Source of the DNA: an uncultured Pseudacidovorax sp. | GTDB taxonomy: Bacteria; Pseudomonadota; Gammaproteobacteria; Burkholderiales; Burkholderiaceae_C | Direction: 5' to 3' | NCBI RefSeq assembly: GCF_913773995.1 | Contig: NZ_CAJYES010000201.1 | Location: 1-55,767, forward strand | Length of the DNA stretch: 55,767 nucleotides | Part shown: piece by piece, positions 27,066 to 41,298 of the stretch | Layout: every line of letters begins with the position of its first letter | Position numbering within the stretch: position 1 is the first letter of the stretch | Notes under the pieces: generated by a model | Told to the model about the DNA's origin: nothing | Database searches by the model: none | What the model saw: only the letters and a program-made list of their open reading frames with translations | Made by a program: the position numbers and the translations under genes

Positions 27066-27824
27066 ATGGAATGGGCATGGATGGCATTGGCCTCGCTGAC
27101 GGCGGGATTCATGGACGCGATCGTCGGCGGCGGCGGGCTGGTTCTGGTGCCGGCGTTGTTCGCTGCGTTTCCCGACACCGCCGGCGCCACGCTGCTGGGC
27201 ACCAACAAGAGCGCCTCGGTCTGGGGCACGGCCGCCTCGGCCGGGCAGTACCTCCGGCGTGTGCGTCTGCCCTGGCGTTCGCTGTCGGTGGCGGCCGTGC
27301 TGGCCTTCGGCGGCTCGCTCATGGGAGCCTGGGTGGTGACCTGGGTACCGACGGACGCGTTGCGGAAGGCCCTGCCCATCGTCCTGGGGGCGCTGTTGCT
27401 CTACACCCTGGCCCGCAAGGACCTGGGACTCACGCACCAGCCGCGCTTCACGGGCAAGGCCGAACTGGCCGCCACCGGCACCGTGGGCCTGATGCTGGGT
27501 TTCTACGACGGCATCTTCGGGCCGGGCACCGGCAGCTTCCTGATCTTCCTGTTCGTGCGATGGCTGGGGCACGACTTCCTGCATGCGTCGGCCAGCGCCA
27601 AGGTCATCAACATCATGACCAACCTGGGTGCATTGCTGCTCTTCGGCTTGAAGGGCCATGTGATCTGGACGCTGGGCCTGGCCATGGCCGTGGCCAACAT
27701 CGGCGGCAGCCTGATCGGCACGCGACTCGCGCTGCGGCATGGGGCCGGCTTCGTGCGCGGCGCGTTCATCGTCGTGGTGAGCGCACTGATCTGCAAGACG
27801 GCCTACGACGCGTTCCTGCGGTGA
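27066..27824 (+). CDS. TSUP-family (TauE/SafE) membrane permease
   Basis: A 252-residue protein with about seven or eight transmembrane helices. The duplicated family motif is seen twice: FMDAIVGGGGLVLVPAL near residue 15 and GFYDGIFGPGTGSF near residue 145, together with GTNKSASVWGT and ASAKVINIMTN. The family exports or imports sulfite, sulfonates or other small organic anions; the substrate cannot be deduced here. The start has no clear ribosome binding site, and a GACAAT at 27051-27056 could be a -10 element giving a very short leader. It is convergent with mrdA. Confidence 0.88.
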   Translation: MEWAWMALASLTAGFMDAIVGGGGLVLVPALFAAFPDTAGATLLGTNKSASVWGTAASAGQYLRRVRLPWRSLSVAAVLAFGGSLMGAWVVTWVPTDALRKALPIVLGALLLYTLARKDLGLTHQPRFTGKAELAATGTVGLMLGFYDGIFGPGTGSFLIFLFVRWLGHDFLHASASAKVINIMTNLGALLLFGLKGHVIWTLGLAMAVANIGGSLIGTRLALRHGAGFVRGAFIVVVSALICKTAYDAFLR

Positions 27825-27894
27825 GTGCTGGATGGCGCAACGCCCCCGTTGCGGCCGGGCTCAGCAATCCCAGGACACGCAGGCGTCGCCCTCC

Positions 27895-29865
27895 TCAGGG
27901 CGCCGTCGCAGCCGACGCGGCCGAAGATGGCAGCGCCACCTCCGTCGCCGGCAGCGGCTGCCCGATGGGTGCAGCCGCCTTGCCGGCGCGCACCGCGGCC
28001 ATGTCCTGCTCGTTGGGATACTGGCCCAGCAGCCAGTAGTCGAACACCCGCCGCACGATGGGCGCGGCCGCGGCGGCGCCGAAGCCGGCGTTCTCCACGA
28101 TCACCGCCAGCGCAATGCGCGGGTTCTCGGCCGGCGCGAAGGCGGCGAACAGTGAATGGTCGCGCTGGTGCTCCTCCAGCGCCTTGGCGTTGTACTTGAC
28201 GTTCTGGCCCAGGCTCACCGCCTGGGCGGTGCCGGTCTTGCCGGCCGAGGTGTAGGGCGCGCCGGCGAAGATGCGCGTGCCCGTGCCGGCCTTGTTCACC
28301 GCCACCAGGCCCGTACGCACGATCTCGATGTTCTTCGCCTTGAAGCCGAGGTTCTCGCCCGGTGGCTGGATCTCTTCCTGCACCTGACCGGTCACGGTGT
28401 TCTTGATGGCCTTGACCAGGTGCGGCCGGTATTTGGTGCCGCCGTTGGCGAGCGTCGCCTCGGCGGAGGCCAGTTGCAGCATGGTGAAGTTGTTGTAGCC
28501 CTGGCCGATGCCCAGCGACACCGTCTCGCCGGAGTACCAGCGACGGGCCTCCGGCCGCTTGTTGACGCTGCGCTTCCATTCGGTGCTCGGCAACACGCCG
28601 CGCACCTCACCGGGCAGGTCGATGCCGGTGATCTGGCCGAAGCCGAGCGGCTTCATGAAGTCGTGGATGGTGTCCACGCCCATGTCGACCGCCAGCGAAT
28701 AGAAGTACGTGTTGCTGGAGAACTGGATGGCCCGCACCATGTCCACGCCGCCCAGGCCACCCTCGTGGCTGCGGAAGGTGTGGCCACCATAGGTGTAGTA
28801 GCCGGGATCGTTCATCACCATGGTCGGCGAGCGCTTGCCGAGTTCGAGCGCGCCCAGCGCCATGAAGGGCTTGTAGGTCGAGCCGGGCGGATAGGTGCCG
28901 CGCAGCGCCCGGTTGAGCAGCGGCTTGTCGATCGATTCATTGAGCGCCGCCCAGCTCTCGCTGTCGATGCCTTCAACGAAAAGGTTGGGATTGAAGGTGG
29001 GCTTGCTGACGAAGGCCAGCACCTCGCCGTTGCGCGGATCGAGCGCCACCAGCGCACCACGGCGGTCACCGAACATGTCCTCCACCAGCTTCTGCAGCTT
29101 GATGTCCAGCGACAGCATGACGGTGTTGCCGGGCGTGGCCGGATGGCTGGCCAGGCGCCGCACCGCGCGGCCGCCCGCGGAGGTCTCCATCTGCTCGACG
29201 CCGGTCTGGCCGTGCAGCACCTTCTCGTAGCTCTGCTCGATGCCCAGCTTGCCGATGTAGTCGGTGCCCTTGTAGTTGGCCTGGTCCTCTTCAGGCCAGT
29301 CTTCCATGGCAGCCTTCTCGCGCTGGTTGATGCGGCCGATGTAGCCCAGCACATGGCTGGCCAGATCGCCCATCGGGTAGCTGCGGAAGAGCCGCGCCTT
29401 GATCTCCACGCCCGGAAAGCGGTAGCGCTGGGCCGCGAAACGGGCCACCTCCTCGTCGGTCAGGCGGGTGCGGATCGGAATGGAGTCGAAGCTGCGCGAG
29501 TCCTCGCGCAGGCGCTTGAAGCGGCGGCGGTCGCGCGGCTGGATCTCGACGATCTGGCCCAGCGCGTCGATGGTCTGCTCCAGGTCGCCGGCCTTGGAGG
29601 GCGTGATCTCCAGCGTGTAGGCCGAGTAGTTGGAGGCCAGGATCACACCGTTGCGGTCCAGGATCAGCCCGCGGTTGGGCACCACCGGCACCACGGCCGT
29701 GCGGTTGCTCTCGGCACGCTCGGCCAGTTCCTCGTGGCGCGTGACCTGCAGATGGAACAGGCGCAGGCCCAGCAGGACGAACGCCGTCAGCACCACCAGA
29801 CCGATCACCAGCACCCGGCGCTTGAAGCGCGCGAGGTCGGCGGCGACGTTTCGGATCTCGGTCAT
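27895..29865 (-). CDS. mrdA: Penicillin-binding protein 2 (elongasome transpeptidase)
   Basis: A 656-residue class B penicillin-binding protein. It has an N-terminal membrane anchor (VLVIGLVVLTAFVLLGLRLF), a dimerisation domain with NRGLILDRNGVILA, and a transpeptidase domain with nucleophile Ser329 in GSTYKPF (Lys332), the SSN triad in FSSNTYFY, and KTGTAQ. It cross-links peptidoglycan during lateral growth together with RodA and MreBCD. It lies 70 bases after mreD in the operon mreB-mreC-mreD-mrdA. The usual next gene rodA is missing here; the convergent TSUP permease gene takes its place. The tail after residue 620 is Ala-rich. Confidence 0.95.
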   Translation of the reverse strand: MTEIRNVAADLARFKRRVLVIGLVVLTAFVLLGLRLFHLQVTRHEELAERAESNRTAVVPVVPNRGLILDRNGVILASNYSAYTLEITPSKAGDLEQTIDALGQIVEIQPRDRRRFKRLREDSRSFDSIPIRTRLTDEEVARFAAQRYRFPGVEIKARLFRSYPMGDLASHVLGYIGRINQREKAAMEDWPEEDQANYKGTDYIGKLGIEQSYEKVLHGQTGVEQMETSAGGRAVRRLASHPATPGNTVMLSLDIKLQKLVEDMFGDRRGALVALDPRNGEVLAFVSKPTFNPNLFVEGIDSESWAALNESIDKPLLNRALRGTYPPGSTYKPFMALGALELGKRSPTMVMNDPGYYTYGGHTFRSHEGGLGGVDMVRAIQFSSNTYFYSLAVDMGVDTIHDFMKPLGFGQITGIDLPGEVRGVLPSTEWKRSVNKRPEARRWYSGETVSLGIGQGYNNFTMLQLASAEATLANGGTKYRPHLVKAIKNTVTGQVQEEIQPPGENLGFKAKNIEIVRTGLVAVNKAGTGTRIFAGAPYTSAGKTGTAQAVSLGQNVKYNAKALEEHQRDHSLFAAFAPAENPRIALAVIVENAGFGAAAAAPIVRRVFDYWLLGQYPNEQDMAAVRAGKAAAPIGQPLPATEVALPSSAASAATAP

Positions 29866-29935
29866 GGCAGGGTCGGGTCGGACGGGCGCGCGAAGCTTAG
29901 GACGACAGCGAGGGCATGCATAGCAAGACCCGCAC

Positions 29936-30457
29936 TCACAGAGGGCGGTTCTCGTCCTGCTCCGGCGGCCGGCGCTGCGGAATCAGCAGCAGCCAGGTGG
30001 CCAGCGGCCACAGCATCGACTCGATGGCCGCACCCAGCAGGGTGATCCAGCCCGGGAAGATGCCGCCGCCGACCAGCCGGATGCCCAGCTCGATCAGCCG
30101 CGACAGCGCGAAGAGCGGCACCAGCTGCAACGCCTGGGCCGAAAGCCGATACCAGAGCAGGCGCCGATGGATGGTGATGGCGAAGAAGCTGAGCGTGGCA
30201 TAGGACAGCGCATGCTGGCCGAGCAGGGAGGACTCGTGCACATCCATGGCCAGGCCGAAGACGAAGGCCGCCCCCAGTCCAATGCGGGCGGGCTGGTGCA
30301 CGCCCCAGAACACGAGGACCACCGCCAGCAGGTCGGGCATCCACGGCAGCCGTCCCAGCGGCAGCATGTTCAGCAGCAGCGCGACGAACAGGCTGCCCCA
30401 GATGAAGAGGGGTCGCACGGGCAGCAGCAGCTGCTCCTGGCCGGGGCGCATGATCAT
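29936..30457 (-). CDS. mreD: Rod shape-determining membrane protein MreD
   Basis: A 173-residue protein with five or six hydrophobic helices and the MreD signature (PLFIWGSLFVALLLNMLPLG, MPDLLAVVLVFWGVHQP, FVFGLAMDVHESSLLGQHAL). It is the inner-membrane partner of MreC in the elongasome. The start at 30457 overlaps the mreC stop as ATGA; a second in-frame ATG stands at 30451. The overlap implies translational coupling. Confidence 0.93.
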   Translation of the reverse strand: MIMRPGQEQLLLPVRPLFIWGSLFVALLLNMLPLGRLPWMPDLLAVVLVFWGVHQPARIGLGAAFVFGLAMDVHESSLLGQHALSYATLSFFAITIHRRLLWYRLSAQALQLVPLFALSRLIELGIRLVGGGIFPGWITLLGAAIESMLWPLATWLLLIPQRRPPEQDENRPL

Positions 30458-31554
30458 GGCGCCGCCCCTCCGGTTGCCGGCGCGCGGTTGGTGGACGCTT
30501 GCGGCGCCTGGGCAGGCGCGGGCGACGCGACGCGGGGCGCCGCAGACGCCGTCGGCGCCACAGATGCGGCGGGCGTACCGGGCCGATTGGCCGGCGCGGG
30601 CATGGCCGAGGCCGGCGTGTCGTTCTTGCGACCCGGCCGCTCGGGCTTGCGCGCATCGGCCGGCCCGGCGGCAGGGCTGGGCCGGACCACGGGCGGCGCC
30701 TCGCCCACCGGCGTGAGCACCATCACGTAGCGCGCCGCGCCGACGCGGGCCAGCGGCACGCAGTGGATGCGCGCGAAGGCGGTGTCTGCCCGGCGGTCGA
30801 TGCGGTCCACGCGCGCCACCGGCAGGCCCGCGGGGTAGACGCCGTCCACGCCACTGGTGGAGAGCAGGTCGCCTTCGCGCACATCGGCATTGGCGGCGGT
30901 GAAGCGCAGCTCCATGCCGGCGCTGTGCGGGCCGGCATCGCCGAAGGCCACGCTGCGCGCACCGGTGCGCGTGTTCTGCACGGGGATGGACAGGTCCCGG
31001 TCGATCACCAGGGTCACCTCGCTGGAAAAGGCCATCACCCGCGTCACCTGGCCCAGCACGCCCTGCTCGTCGATCACCGGCGAACCCGCGGCGATCCCAT
31101 GCACCTGGCCCTGGTCGATGACGACCTTGCGGGTGTACGGGTCGGCAGCGTCGTACAGCACCTCGGCAGCGCGGCCGGGCGTGGGTGCGTTCTGCCGCAA
31201 CTCCAGCAGCGTGCGCAGGCGGGCGTTCTCGCGCGCGAGCGCGTCGGCCTGGCTGGCGCGCTCGGACTGCAGCACCAGCCGGCGCCGCGCATCGGCCTCG
31301 TTGCGCTGGGCGGTGGCCAGGTCCTCGAACTGCCGGTTGGTGGCCGACACCCACTGCACCGGCTTGAGCACCGCCCACTGCAGCGGAAACAGCAGCGTGC
31401 CCACCGCCGTTCGCACCGGCGCCACCACGTCGAAGCGCGCATCGGCCACCATCAGGAACACGGCCAGCGCGCTGCAGAAGACGAAGCGCGACAACGCCGA
31501 CGGCCCCTGGTTGAACAGGGGCGGGGCGGAGCGGTCGAGCGTGCCGAGCGGCAT
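30454..31554 (-). CDS. mreC: Rod shape-determining protein MreC
   Basis: A 366-residue bitopic protein with a short cytoplasmic N-terminus, a membrane helix near residues 22-37, a coiled coil at about 70-120 ([28 protein letters not shown]) and a beta-rich MreC core ([56 protein letters not shown]). A roughly 90-residue Ala/Pro-rich tail follows the core, longer than in E. coli MreC and probably disordered in the periplasm. It forms filaments that link MreB to the synthetic enzymes. It is separated from mreB by an 89-base gap with a terminator. Confidence 0.94.
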   Translation of the reverse strand: MPLGTLDRSAPPLFNQGPSALSRFVFCSALAVFLMVADARFDVVAPVRTAVGTLLFPLQWAVLKPVQWVSATNRQFEDLATAQRNEADARRRLVLQSERASQADALARENARLRTLLELRQNAPTPGRAAEVLYDAADPYTRKVVIDQGQVHGIAAGSPVIDEQGVLGQVTRVMAFSSEVTLVIDRDLSIPVQNTRTGARSVAFGDAGPHSAGMELRFTAANADVREGDLLSTSGVDGVYPAGLPVARVDRIDRRADTAFARIHCVPLARVGAARYVMVLTPVGEAPPVVRPSPAAGPADARKPERPGRKNDTPASAMPAPANRPGTPAASVAPTASAAPRVASPAPAQAPQASTNRAPATGGAAP

Positions 31555-31593
31555 GGGGTCGGACCTGGCGGGAAGAGGCGGCGTCTATATGGC

Positions 31594-31625
31594 AAAAAGG
31601 CCGGCCCGTGGAACGGGGCCGGCCT
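31594..31625 (-). terminator. Intrinsic terminator between mreB and mreC
   Basis: Read on the minus strand: GGCCGGCCC (31624-31616), a short loop, GGGCCGGCC (31607-31599), then a run of T. It follows the mreB stop by about 18 bases and precedes mreC. It should end a fraction of transcripts, making mreB more abundant than mreC, mreD and mrdA. Confidence 0.82.
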
Positions 31626-31643
31626 GCGGACAGCGGCGGCGGC

Positions 31644-34705
<3,062 letters not shown>

Positions 34706-34707
34706 GC

Positions 34708-36201
<1,494 letters not shown>

Positions 36202-36884
36202 GCGCCCAGAGCCGGTCCAGGCGCTGGCGCTCCTCGTCGAAGCGGGCGTCGATGCGCTGCTTCTCGTCCTGCTGCTCGCGCAGCAGGCGCTCCTGCAGCG
36301 TCACGGCCGCACCGTTCTCGCTGATCCGTGTCTTCAGCGCAGCGGGAACGCGGGCCGGGTCCTTGCTGTAGAACTCGAGCTCGCCGTCCAGCTTGCGGCG
36401 CGCCTCGGCCAGTTCGGCCAAGCGCTTGCGCGCCGTCACGATCTCGGCTTCGGCCTGCGCGAGCGCCTCGGCGCGGCGGCGATCGTGGGCCGCGGCATCG
36501 GGATAGCGCGCCAAGAGGGCCAGATCACGCCGCCGCTCGTCGCGGCGCTGGGCCTCGGCCCGCTCCTCCTCCCGGCGACGCTGCTCGCGCTCGGCCTGCT
36601 GCTGCGGCGAAAGCGCCGGCTCGATGCGCCGCCGCACGGTGCCGTTGGGCGACAGCTCCAGCTGCAGGCGGTCGGCACATTCGGCGATGTAGCGGTCGGA
36701 GGTCAAGTGCCGCCCCCGCGCATCGGTGCAGGTGTAGATGCTGCCCTGGGTCGTGGCGCTGCCCGGTTGCTGCGCCAGGGCGGTGGCCGGTCCGCCCAGC
36801 GCGGCGGCAAACACGGCCGGCATCGCGCACAGCGATGCCAGGGCACGCGGGTGCGGAACCTGGAAGATGACCGCGCGACGGGCC

Positions 36885-37574
36885 TCAGGCACCGTAGCGC
36901 TCGCGGTAGGCCTGTACGCTGGCGCGGTGGGCGCGCAGCTCGGCACCGGCGCGCTGGTCCAGATAGGCCAGCAGGTCGTCGAGCGTGGCGATGGCCACCA
37001 CGGCCATGCCCAGCTGATCGCGCACGTACTGCACGGCGCTGTGGGGCACGTCCTGGCCGTTCTCGGTGGCCTGCTCCTGGCGGTCCAGCGCGATGGCCAC
37101 GGCATGCGGCGTGGCACCGGCGGCGCGGATGGTGGCGATGGACTCACGCACCGCAGTACCGGCGGACATGACGTCGTCCACGATCAGCACGCGGCCGGCC
37201 AACGGTGCGCCCACCAGGGAGCCGCCCTCGCCGTGGTCCTTGGCTTCCTTGCGGTTGTAGGCGAAGGGCACGTTGCGTCCGCGGCGCGCCAGCTCGGCCG
37301 CCACCGTCGCACCCAGCGGGATGCCCTTGTAGGCGGGGCCGAAGATCATGTCGAACTCCAGGCCGGAGTCGATCAGGCGCGCTGCATAGAATTCCGCGAG
37401 CCGCGCGATGCGGGCGCCGTCGTTGAACAGGCCCGCGTTGAAGAAGTAGGGACTCAGCCGCCCGGCCTTGGTCTTGAACTCGCCGAAGCGCAGCACGCCA
37501 GCCTCGATCGCGAACGCCACGAAGTCCTGCGCCAAGCGCGCGTTCTGGTGCTGCTGCTTCTCGTCCACTGCCAT
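36885..37574 (-). CDS. pyrE: Orotate phosphoribosyltransferase
   Basis: A 229-residue enzyme that makes orotidine 5'-phosphate from orotate and PRPP in pyrimidine synthesis. Seen: [21 protein letters not shown] at the start, [19 protein letters not shown], the flexible loop [13 protein letters not shown], and the PRPP-binding [17 protein letters not shown]. It is divergent from xth, with start codons about 20 bases apart, and overlaps the DUF4124 gene by 8 bases at its end. Confidence 0.96.
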   Translation of the reverse strand: MAVDEKQQHQNARLAQDFVAFAIEAGVLRFGEFKTKAGRLSPYFFNAGLFNDGARIARLAEFYAARLIDSGLEFDMIFGPAYKGIPLGATVAAELARRGRNVPFAYNRKEAKDHGEGGSLVGAPLAGRVLIVDDVMSAGTAVRESIATIRAAGATPHAVAIALDRQEQATENGQDVPHSAVQYVRDQLGMAVVAIATLDDLLAYLDQRAGAELRAHRASVQAYRERYGA

Positions 37575-37593
37575 CCGGATTCCTCGAAGAAAC

Positions 37594-38397
37594 GTGTTCA
37601 AACTCACCAGCCTCAACCTCAACGGCCTGCGTTCCGCCTCGACAAAAGGGGTCGCCGACTGGGTGGCCGAAGCGGCGCCGGATTGTATTTGCATGCAGGA
37701 GATCCGCGTCCAGGCCAGCGACGTGCAGGGCCGCTTCGAAAAAATGGCGGGCCTGAACGGCCACTTCCACTTCGCCGAGAAGAAGGGCTACGCCGGCACC
37801 GCCATCTACACGAAGCACGAGCCCACCGACATCGTGATCGGCTGGGGCAACACCGAGTTCGACGCCGAGGGCCGCTACCTGGAGCTGCGCTTCGACACGC
37901 CGGCGCGCAAGCTGTCGATCATCAGCTGCTACTTCCCGAGCGGCAGCTCGGGCGAGGAGCGGCAGGCGGCCAAGTTCCGCTTCCTCGAAGGCTTCATGCC
38001 CTATCTCGTGGAACTGAAGCGCACCCGCGAATTCATCCTCTGCGGCGACATCAACATCGCCCACAAGGAAGCCGACCTGAAGAACTGGAAGGGCAACCTC
38101 AAGAACAGCGGCTTCCTGCCCGAGGAGCGCGCCTGGATGACCCGCCTGCTCGACGCCGGCGCCGAGGGCGCGGGCCTGGTGGACGTGTACCGCCACCTGC
38201 AGCCCGACACCACCGACGCCTGCTACACCTGGTGGAGCAACCGCGGCCAGGCCTATGCCAAGAACGTGGGCTGGCGGCTGGACTACCACCTGGCCACGCC
38301 GGCCATGGCGCAGCTCGCGCGCAGCGAGCACATCTTCAAGACCATCAAGTTCAGCGACCACGCGCCGATCACCATCGATTACGACTTCACGCTTTAG
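37594..38397 (+). CDS. xth: Exodeoxyribonuclease III family AP endonuclease
   Basis: A 267-residue enzyme of the exonuclease III/AP endonuclease fold with GTG start. Active-site stretches are complete: [15 protein letters not shown] with the metal-binding Glu, [33 protein letters not shown] and [11 protein letters not shown]. It incises DNA 5' to abasic sites and removes blocked 3' ends in base excision repair. It starts just beyond the divergent pyrE start, so the promoters must overlap the coding ends. Confidence 0.94.
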   Translation: MFKLTSLNLNGLRSASTKGVADWVAEAAPDCICMQEIRVQASDVQGRFEKMAGLNGHFHFAEKKGYAGTAIYTKHEPTDIVIGWGNTEFDAEGRYLELRFDTPARKLSIISCYFPSGSSGEERQAAKFRFLEGFMPYLVELKRTREFILCGDINIAHKEADLKNWKGNLKNSGFLPEERAWMTRLLDAGAEGAGLVDVYRHLQPDTTDACYTWWSNRGQAYAKNVGWRLDYHLATPAMAQLARSEHIFKTIKFSDHAPITIDYDFTL

Positions 38398-38447
38398 CGC
38401 TGGCACGCGACGGGCCGGTCCTGTGCCCGCGCTTCGAGGAGACCCCC

Positions 38448-39332
38448 ATGCGACTGGAACTGACGAGCCGCCATGCGATGCAGGAGTCGCTGTTCAGCGG
38501 CCTCGAGAACGAGCCCCTGACTTTCCTCACCTCCTCCACGGGGCTGATTCAGCTGATCGATCGCGCCAGCCGCGAAGACAGCACCCTGGACGACCTGGTG
38601 AAACTGGTGCGAAGCGAACCGCTGGTTTCGGCCAAGCTGGTGGCGATGGCCAACAGCGCCGCATATGGGCGCTCGGGGCGCACGGTGACCAATGCGCACG
38701 AGGCGCTCAACCTGCTGGGTCTGAAGATGCTGAGAGCGGTGGCCTCGTCGCTGGTCACCGCCCAGTTGGCCGACCAGGCCGCCGCCATCAATGCGCCGCT
38801 GGTGGACCGCCTGTGGGCGCACAGCACCGAGGTGGCGGCATTGGCCGCGGTGCTGGCCCGGCGCTTCACCACGGTGAGCCCCGAGACCGCGCTCTTCGCC
38901 GGCATGCTGCACGACATCGCCGGCTTTTATGTCCTGGCCAAGGCGCGTTCGCGGGTACAGGCCATCGGCATCGACCTGGCGGCTCATCTGTGGACCGGCA
39001 CCGAGGCCGCGCCCCAGCGCAGCGACGCCGTGCTCGCCGTCGGCACGCGGCGCCTGCTGGCCGCACTGCGCGTGCCCAACGAGTTGGGCGAGGCCGTGGA
39101 AACGCTCTGGCGCGGCTATGTGATGGCACCGCCCGAGACGCTGGGCGACGTGCTGCAACTGGCCAACCTGATGGCGCAGACGCAGTCGCCCTTCGAGGAG
39201 TTCTCGCGCGACCCGGCGGACTGCGGCATCGACCTGGACGAGGTCCTGGAGCGCGGCGAGGCCGCCCAGGTGGTGCGCGCCGCGCACGCGCAGGTGCAGG
39301 CCATGCAGCAGGCGCTGGGCCGGCGGCGCTGA
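38448..39332 (+). CDS. HDOD-domain signalling protein
   Basis: A 294-residue protein. Residues about 20-220 form an HDOD domain (PLTFLTSSTGLIQLIDRAS, LVRSEPLVSAKLVAMANSAAYG, NAHEALNLLGLKMLRAVASSLV), with an HD pair at His155/Asp156 in MLHDIAGF. HDOD proteins are usually non-catalytic regulators that work with two-component or cyclic-di-GMP circuits. No such gene is adjacent. GAGGAG lies before the start; the gene follows xth by 50 bases and might share its transcript. The end is convergent with the DUF3830 gene, with a GGCGGC/GCCGCC hairpin in between. Confidence 0.88.
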   Translation: MRLELTSRHAMQESLFSGLENEPLTFLTSSTGLIQLIDRASREDSTLDDLVKLVRSEPLVSAKLVAMANSAAYGRSGRTVTNAHEALNLLGLKMLRAVASSLVTAQLADQAAAINAPLVDRLWAHSTEVAALAAVLARRFTTVSPETALFAGMLHDIAGFYVLAKARSRVQAIGIDLAAHLWTGTEAAPQRSDAVLAVGTRRLLAALRVPNELGEAVETLWRGYVMAPPETLGDVLQLANLMAQTQSPFEEFSRDPADCGIDLDEVLERGEAAQVVRAAHAQVQAMQQALGRRR

Positions 39333-39382
39333 CGCGGCGGCGGGCGCCGCCTCGTTCCAGGACTCGGCGGGCGGGGAGGCGC

Positions 39383-39808
39383 TCAGGCCAGGCTGAACAC
39401 CACGTCCTGCGCGCCTTCCCACAGCACGCGGCGGCCCAGCTCGGGCAGGTGCTCGCGGCCTTCGACGATCGTCAGGAAGTGGTTGCCGGCCAGCGTGCCC
39501 ATGCGGCTGGCGAAGCTGCAGGCGCCATAGGCCAGGATGATCTCGGTCTCGCTGTAGCCGCCGGGGTAGAACAGCACGTCGCCGCGCGACGGATGGCTGG
39601 TGTGGTTCTCGAAGCCCACCGGCGCGCCGTCATGGGTCAGCCGGAACTCGCCCAGGGGCACCCAGCAGCCTTCGCCGCTCCAGCGCACGTGGATGAGCTT
39701 CTGCCGGTAGGGCAGCAGCTGAAGGAAGGCGGCCACGGTCTGCGGTGCGTCGGGATGGGTCTCGGCGACGAAGTCGAAGCCGGCGGCCTGCATTCGGATA
39801 CGGGTCAT
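39383..39808 (-). CDS. DUF3830 family protein
   Basis: A 141-residue protein with no signal peptide and a cyclophilin-like, all-beta character. Family pattern: FDFVAETHPDAPQTVAAFLQLLPY near the start, HVRWSGEGCWVPLG, NHTSHPSRGDVLFYPGG, EIILAYGACSFASRMG and a C-terminal WEGAQDVVF. DUF3830 has no proven reaction, though such genes recur beside amidohydrolases and transporters for cyclic amides. It is the last of twelve co-directional genes, 29 bases after the amidohydrolase, and no clear ribosome binding site precedes it. A non-catalytic or isomerase-like helper role is only a guess. Confidence 0.8.
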   Translation of the reverse strand: MTRIRMQAAGFDFVAETHPDAPQTVAAFLQLLPYRQKLIHVRWSGEGCWVPLGEFRLTHDGAPVGFENHTSHPSRGDVLFYPGGYSETEIILAYGACSFASRMGTLAGNHFLTIVEGREHLPELGRRVLWEGAQDVVFSLA

Positions 39809-39837
39809 GAAGAAGGATTCTGGAAAAGGAGGAAGGG

Positions 39838-41298
39838 TCAGCAGCAGCCGCCCAGGAAGCGGCCGTCGCGGCAGAAGGGTGCCATGTCTTCGGCGAAGGC
39901 CTGGACCGTCCGCCGCCAGCCGGCATGGCGAGTGTCGGCGACCAGGGCCGAGCGCATGCGCTCGCGCAGCTCGACGTGCAGGGCCACCTCGTCCACGCCC
40001 AGGACGCGCCCCGCCGCCACCACCGTGCGGCCCCCGGCGATGACGGTGTGCACATGCCGGCCCGTGCCGCGCGCGAGCAGCAGGTCCAGCGGGTCGACGT
40101 CGTCGAACAGGGCATCGTCGTCCAGCGCGTCCCAGTCGAGCAGCACGAGGTCCGCGCGCTCGCCCGGCGCGATGCGCCCGCGCGAGGCGAAGCGCCACAG
40201 CTGCGCCGGCGTCATCGTGGTGTCGTAGCCCCAGCCGCGGTGCAGCGCATAGGCCAGGCGCGCCTCGCGCAGGGCGTCGTCGTCCTCGTCGAAGGCCATG
40301 CCGTCCAGCCCCATGGCCACGCGGCAGCCCTGCGCCAGCATCTGCGCGAGCGGGGCGATGCCCGACTTCAGGCCCAGGTTGGAGCTGGTGTTGACCGCGA
40401 TGGTCGCGCCGCGCTCGGCGATCAGGGCCAGCTCCTCCGGCCGCGCCCAGGTGCAATGCGCCAGCGTGAGCCGCGGGCCGAGCAGGCCGATGTCGTCCAG
40501 GAAGCGCACGATGCCGCCCGGATGCGCGGCATCGGCCCAGGCACGCTGGTACTGCGTCTCCAGCAAGTGCATGTGCACGCGCCGGCCGGTCTCTGCCGAG
40601 GCCTGGGCGATGGCTTCGAGCAGCGGCGTGCTGCACCACTGCACGCCGGTGGGGCCGTACTGCAGGTCCGTGTGCGCGTTTAGGCCCTCGGCCGCGAAGC
40701 GCTGCGCCACTTCTTCCACCAGCGCGAGCTGCTGCGCGGGTGCCACCGAAGGCGCGGACAGCCGGCGGGCGATGTCGGCACGGATCGCCGGGCGCAGCGC
40801 GGCCAGCACCGTCGCGTCATCCGCATAACCCAACCCGTGGCGGTCGCGCAGGGCCACGGCGAAGCCGATGCGCACGCCCACGTCGCGCGCGGCACGTCCC
40901 ACGGCCGCGGCCTCGTCGACGTAGGGCAGGCCGCCCTGCACGCGGGTGTAGTGCACCATCAGGTCGACCACGCCGTTGCGCAGCGAACGGGCGAAGGAAG
41001 TCGCGGCGCACAGGTACGGGTCCATGCCCGGCACCATGCCGAGGAAGGGCAGCCAGCTTTCGAGCGGCTGGCCGAAGGCACCTAGGGTGGCGCTGCGCAC
41101 GGTGCGCGCATGGTCGTGCGCATTGGCCAGCGCCGGCAGCGCCATGCGGCGGCGGCCGGTCACCGGGGCAGGCAGGGTCTCGATGGCGGACACGACACCG
41201 CCATCGAGCCGGATGCGCATGTCGCGCTGCGCGGGCGCGGCACCGGGCTCGCCCAGCAGCCAGGCGCAGTCGATGGCGGTGGGGGAGGCGTCGCTCAT
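39838..41298 (-). CDS. Zinc amidohydrolase of the AtzA/TrzN/SsnA group
   Basis: A 486-residue metal-dependent amidohydrolase. Metal ligands: His61 and His63 in NAHDHAR, a His in MHLLETQYQRAW, a His in LAHCTWARPEE and an Asp in GLDGMAFDEDDD. SSNLGLKSGIAPLAQML is typical of the group that deaminates or dechlorinates ring compounds (guanine, cytosine, s-triazines). The substrate cannot be fixed from sequence; a ring deamination feeding the ring-opening enzyme of the same cluster is plausible. The start overlaps the stop of the upstream binding-protein gene as ATGA, tying it to the transporter. Confidence 0.83.
   Translation of the reverse strand: MSDASPTAIDCAWLLGEPGAAPAQRDMRIRLDGGVVSAIETLPAPVTGRRRMALPALANAHDHARTVRSATLGAFGQPLESWLPFLGMVPGMDPYLCAATSFARSLRNGVVDLMVHYTRVQGGLPYVDEAAAVGRAARDVGVRIGFAVALRDRHGLGYADDATVLAALRPAIRADIARRLSAPSVAPAQQLALVEEVAQRFAAEGLNAHTDLQYGPTGVQWCSTPLLEAIAQASAETGRRVHMHLLETQYQRAWADAAHPGGIVRFLDDIGLLGPRLTLAHCTWARPEELALIAERGATIAVNTSSNLGLKSGIAPLAQMLAQGCRVAMGLDGMAFDEDDDALREARLAYALHRGWGYDTTMTPAQLWRFASRGRIAPGERADLVLLDWDALDDDALFDDVDPLDLLLARGTGRHVHTVIAGGRTVVAAGRVLGVDEVALHVELRERMRSALVADTRHAGWRRTVQAFAEDMAPFCRDGRFLGGCC

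Noticed and set aside
27825-27894. rodA downstream of mrdA
   Set aside because: Only 70 bases separate mrdA from the TSUP gene, so there is no room for rodA; it must lie elsewhere.
39336-39351. GGCGGC/GCCGCC hairpin as terminator between HDOD and DUF3830 genes
   Set aside because: It has no T-run on either strand and such GC palindromes are frequent by chance at this base composition.
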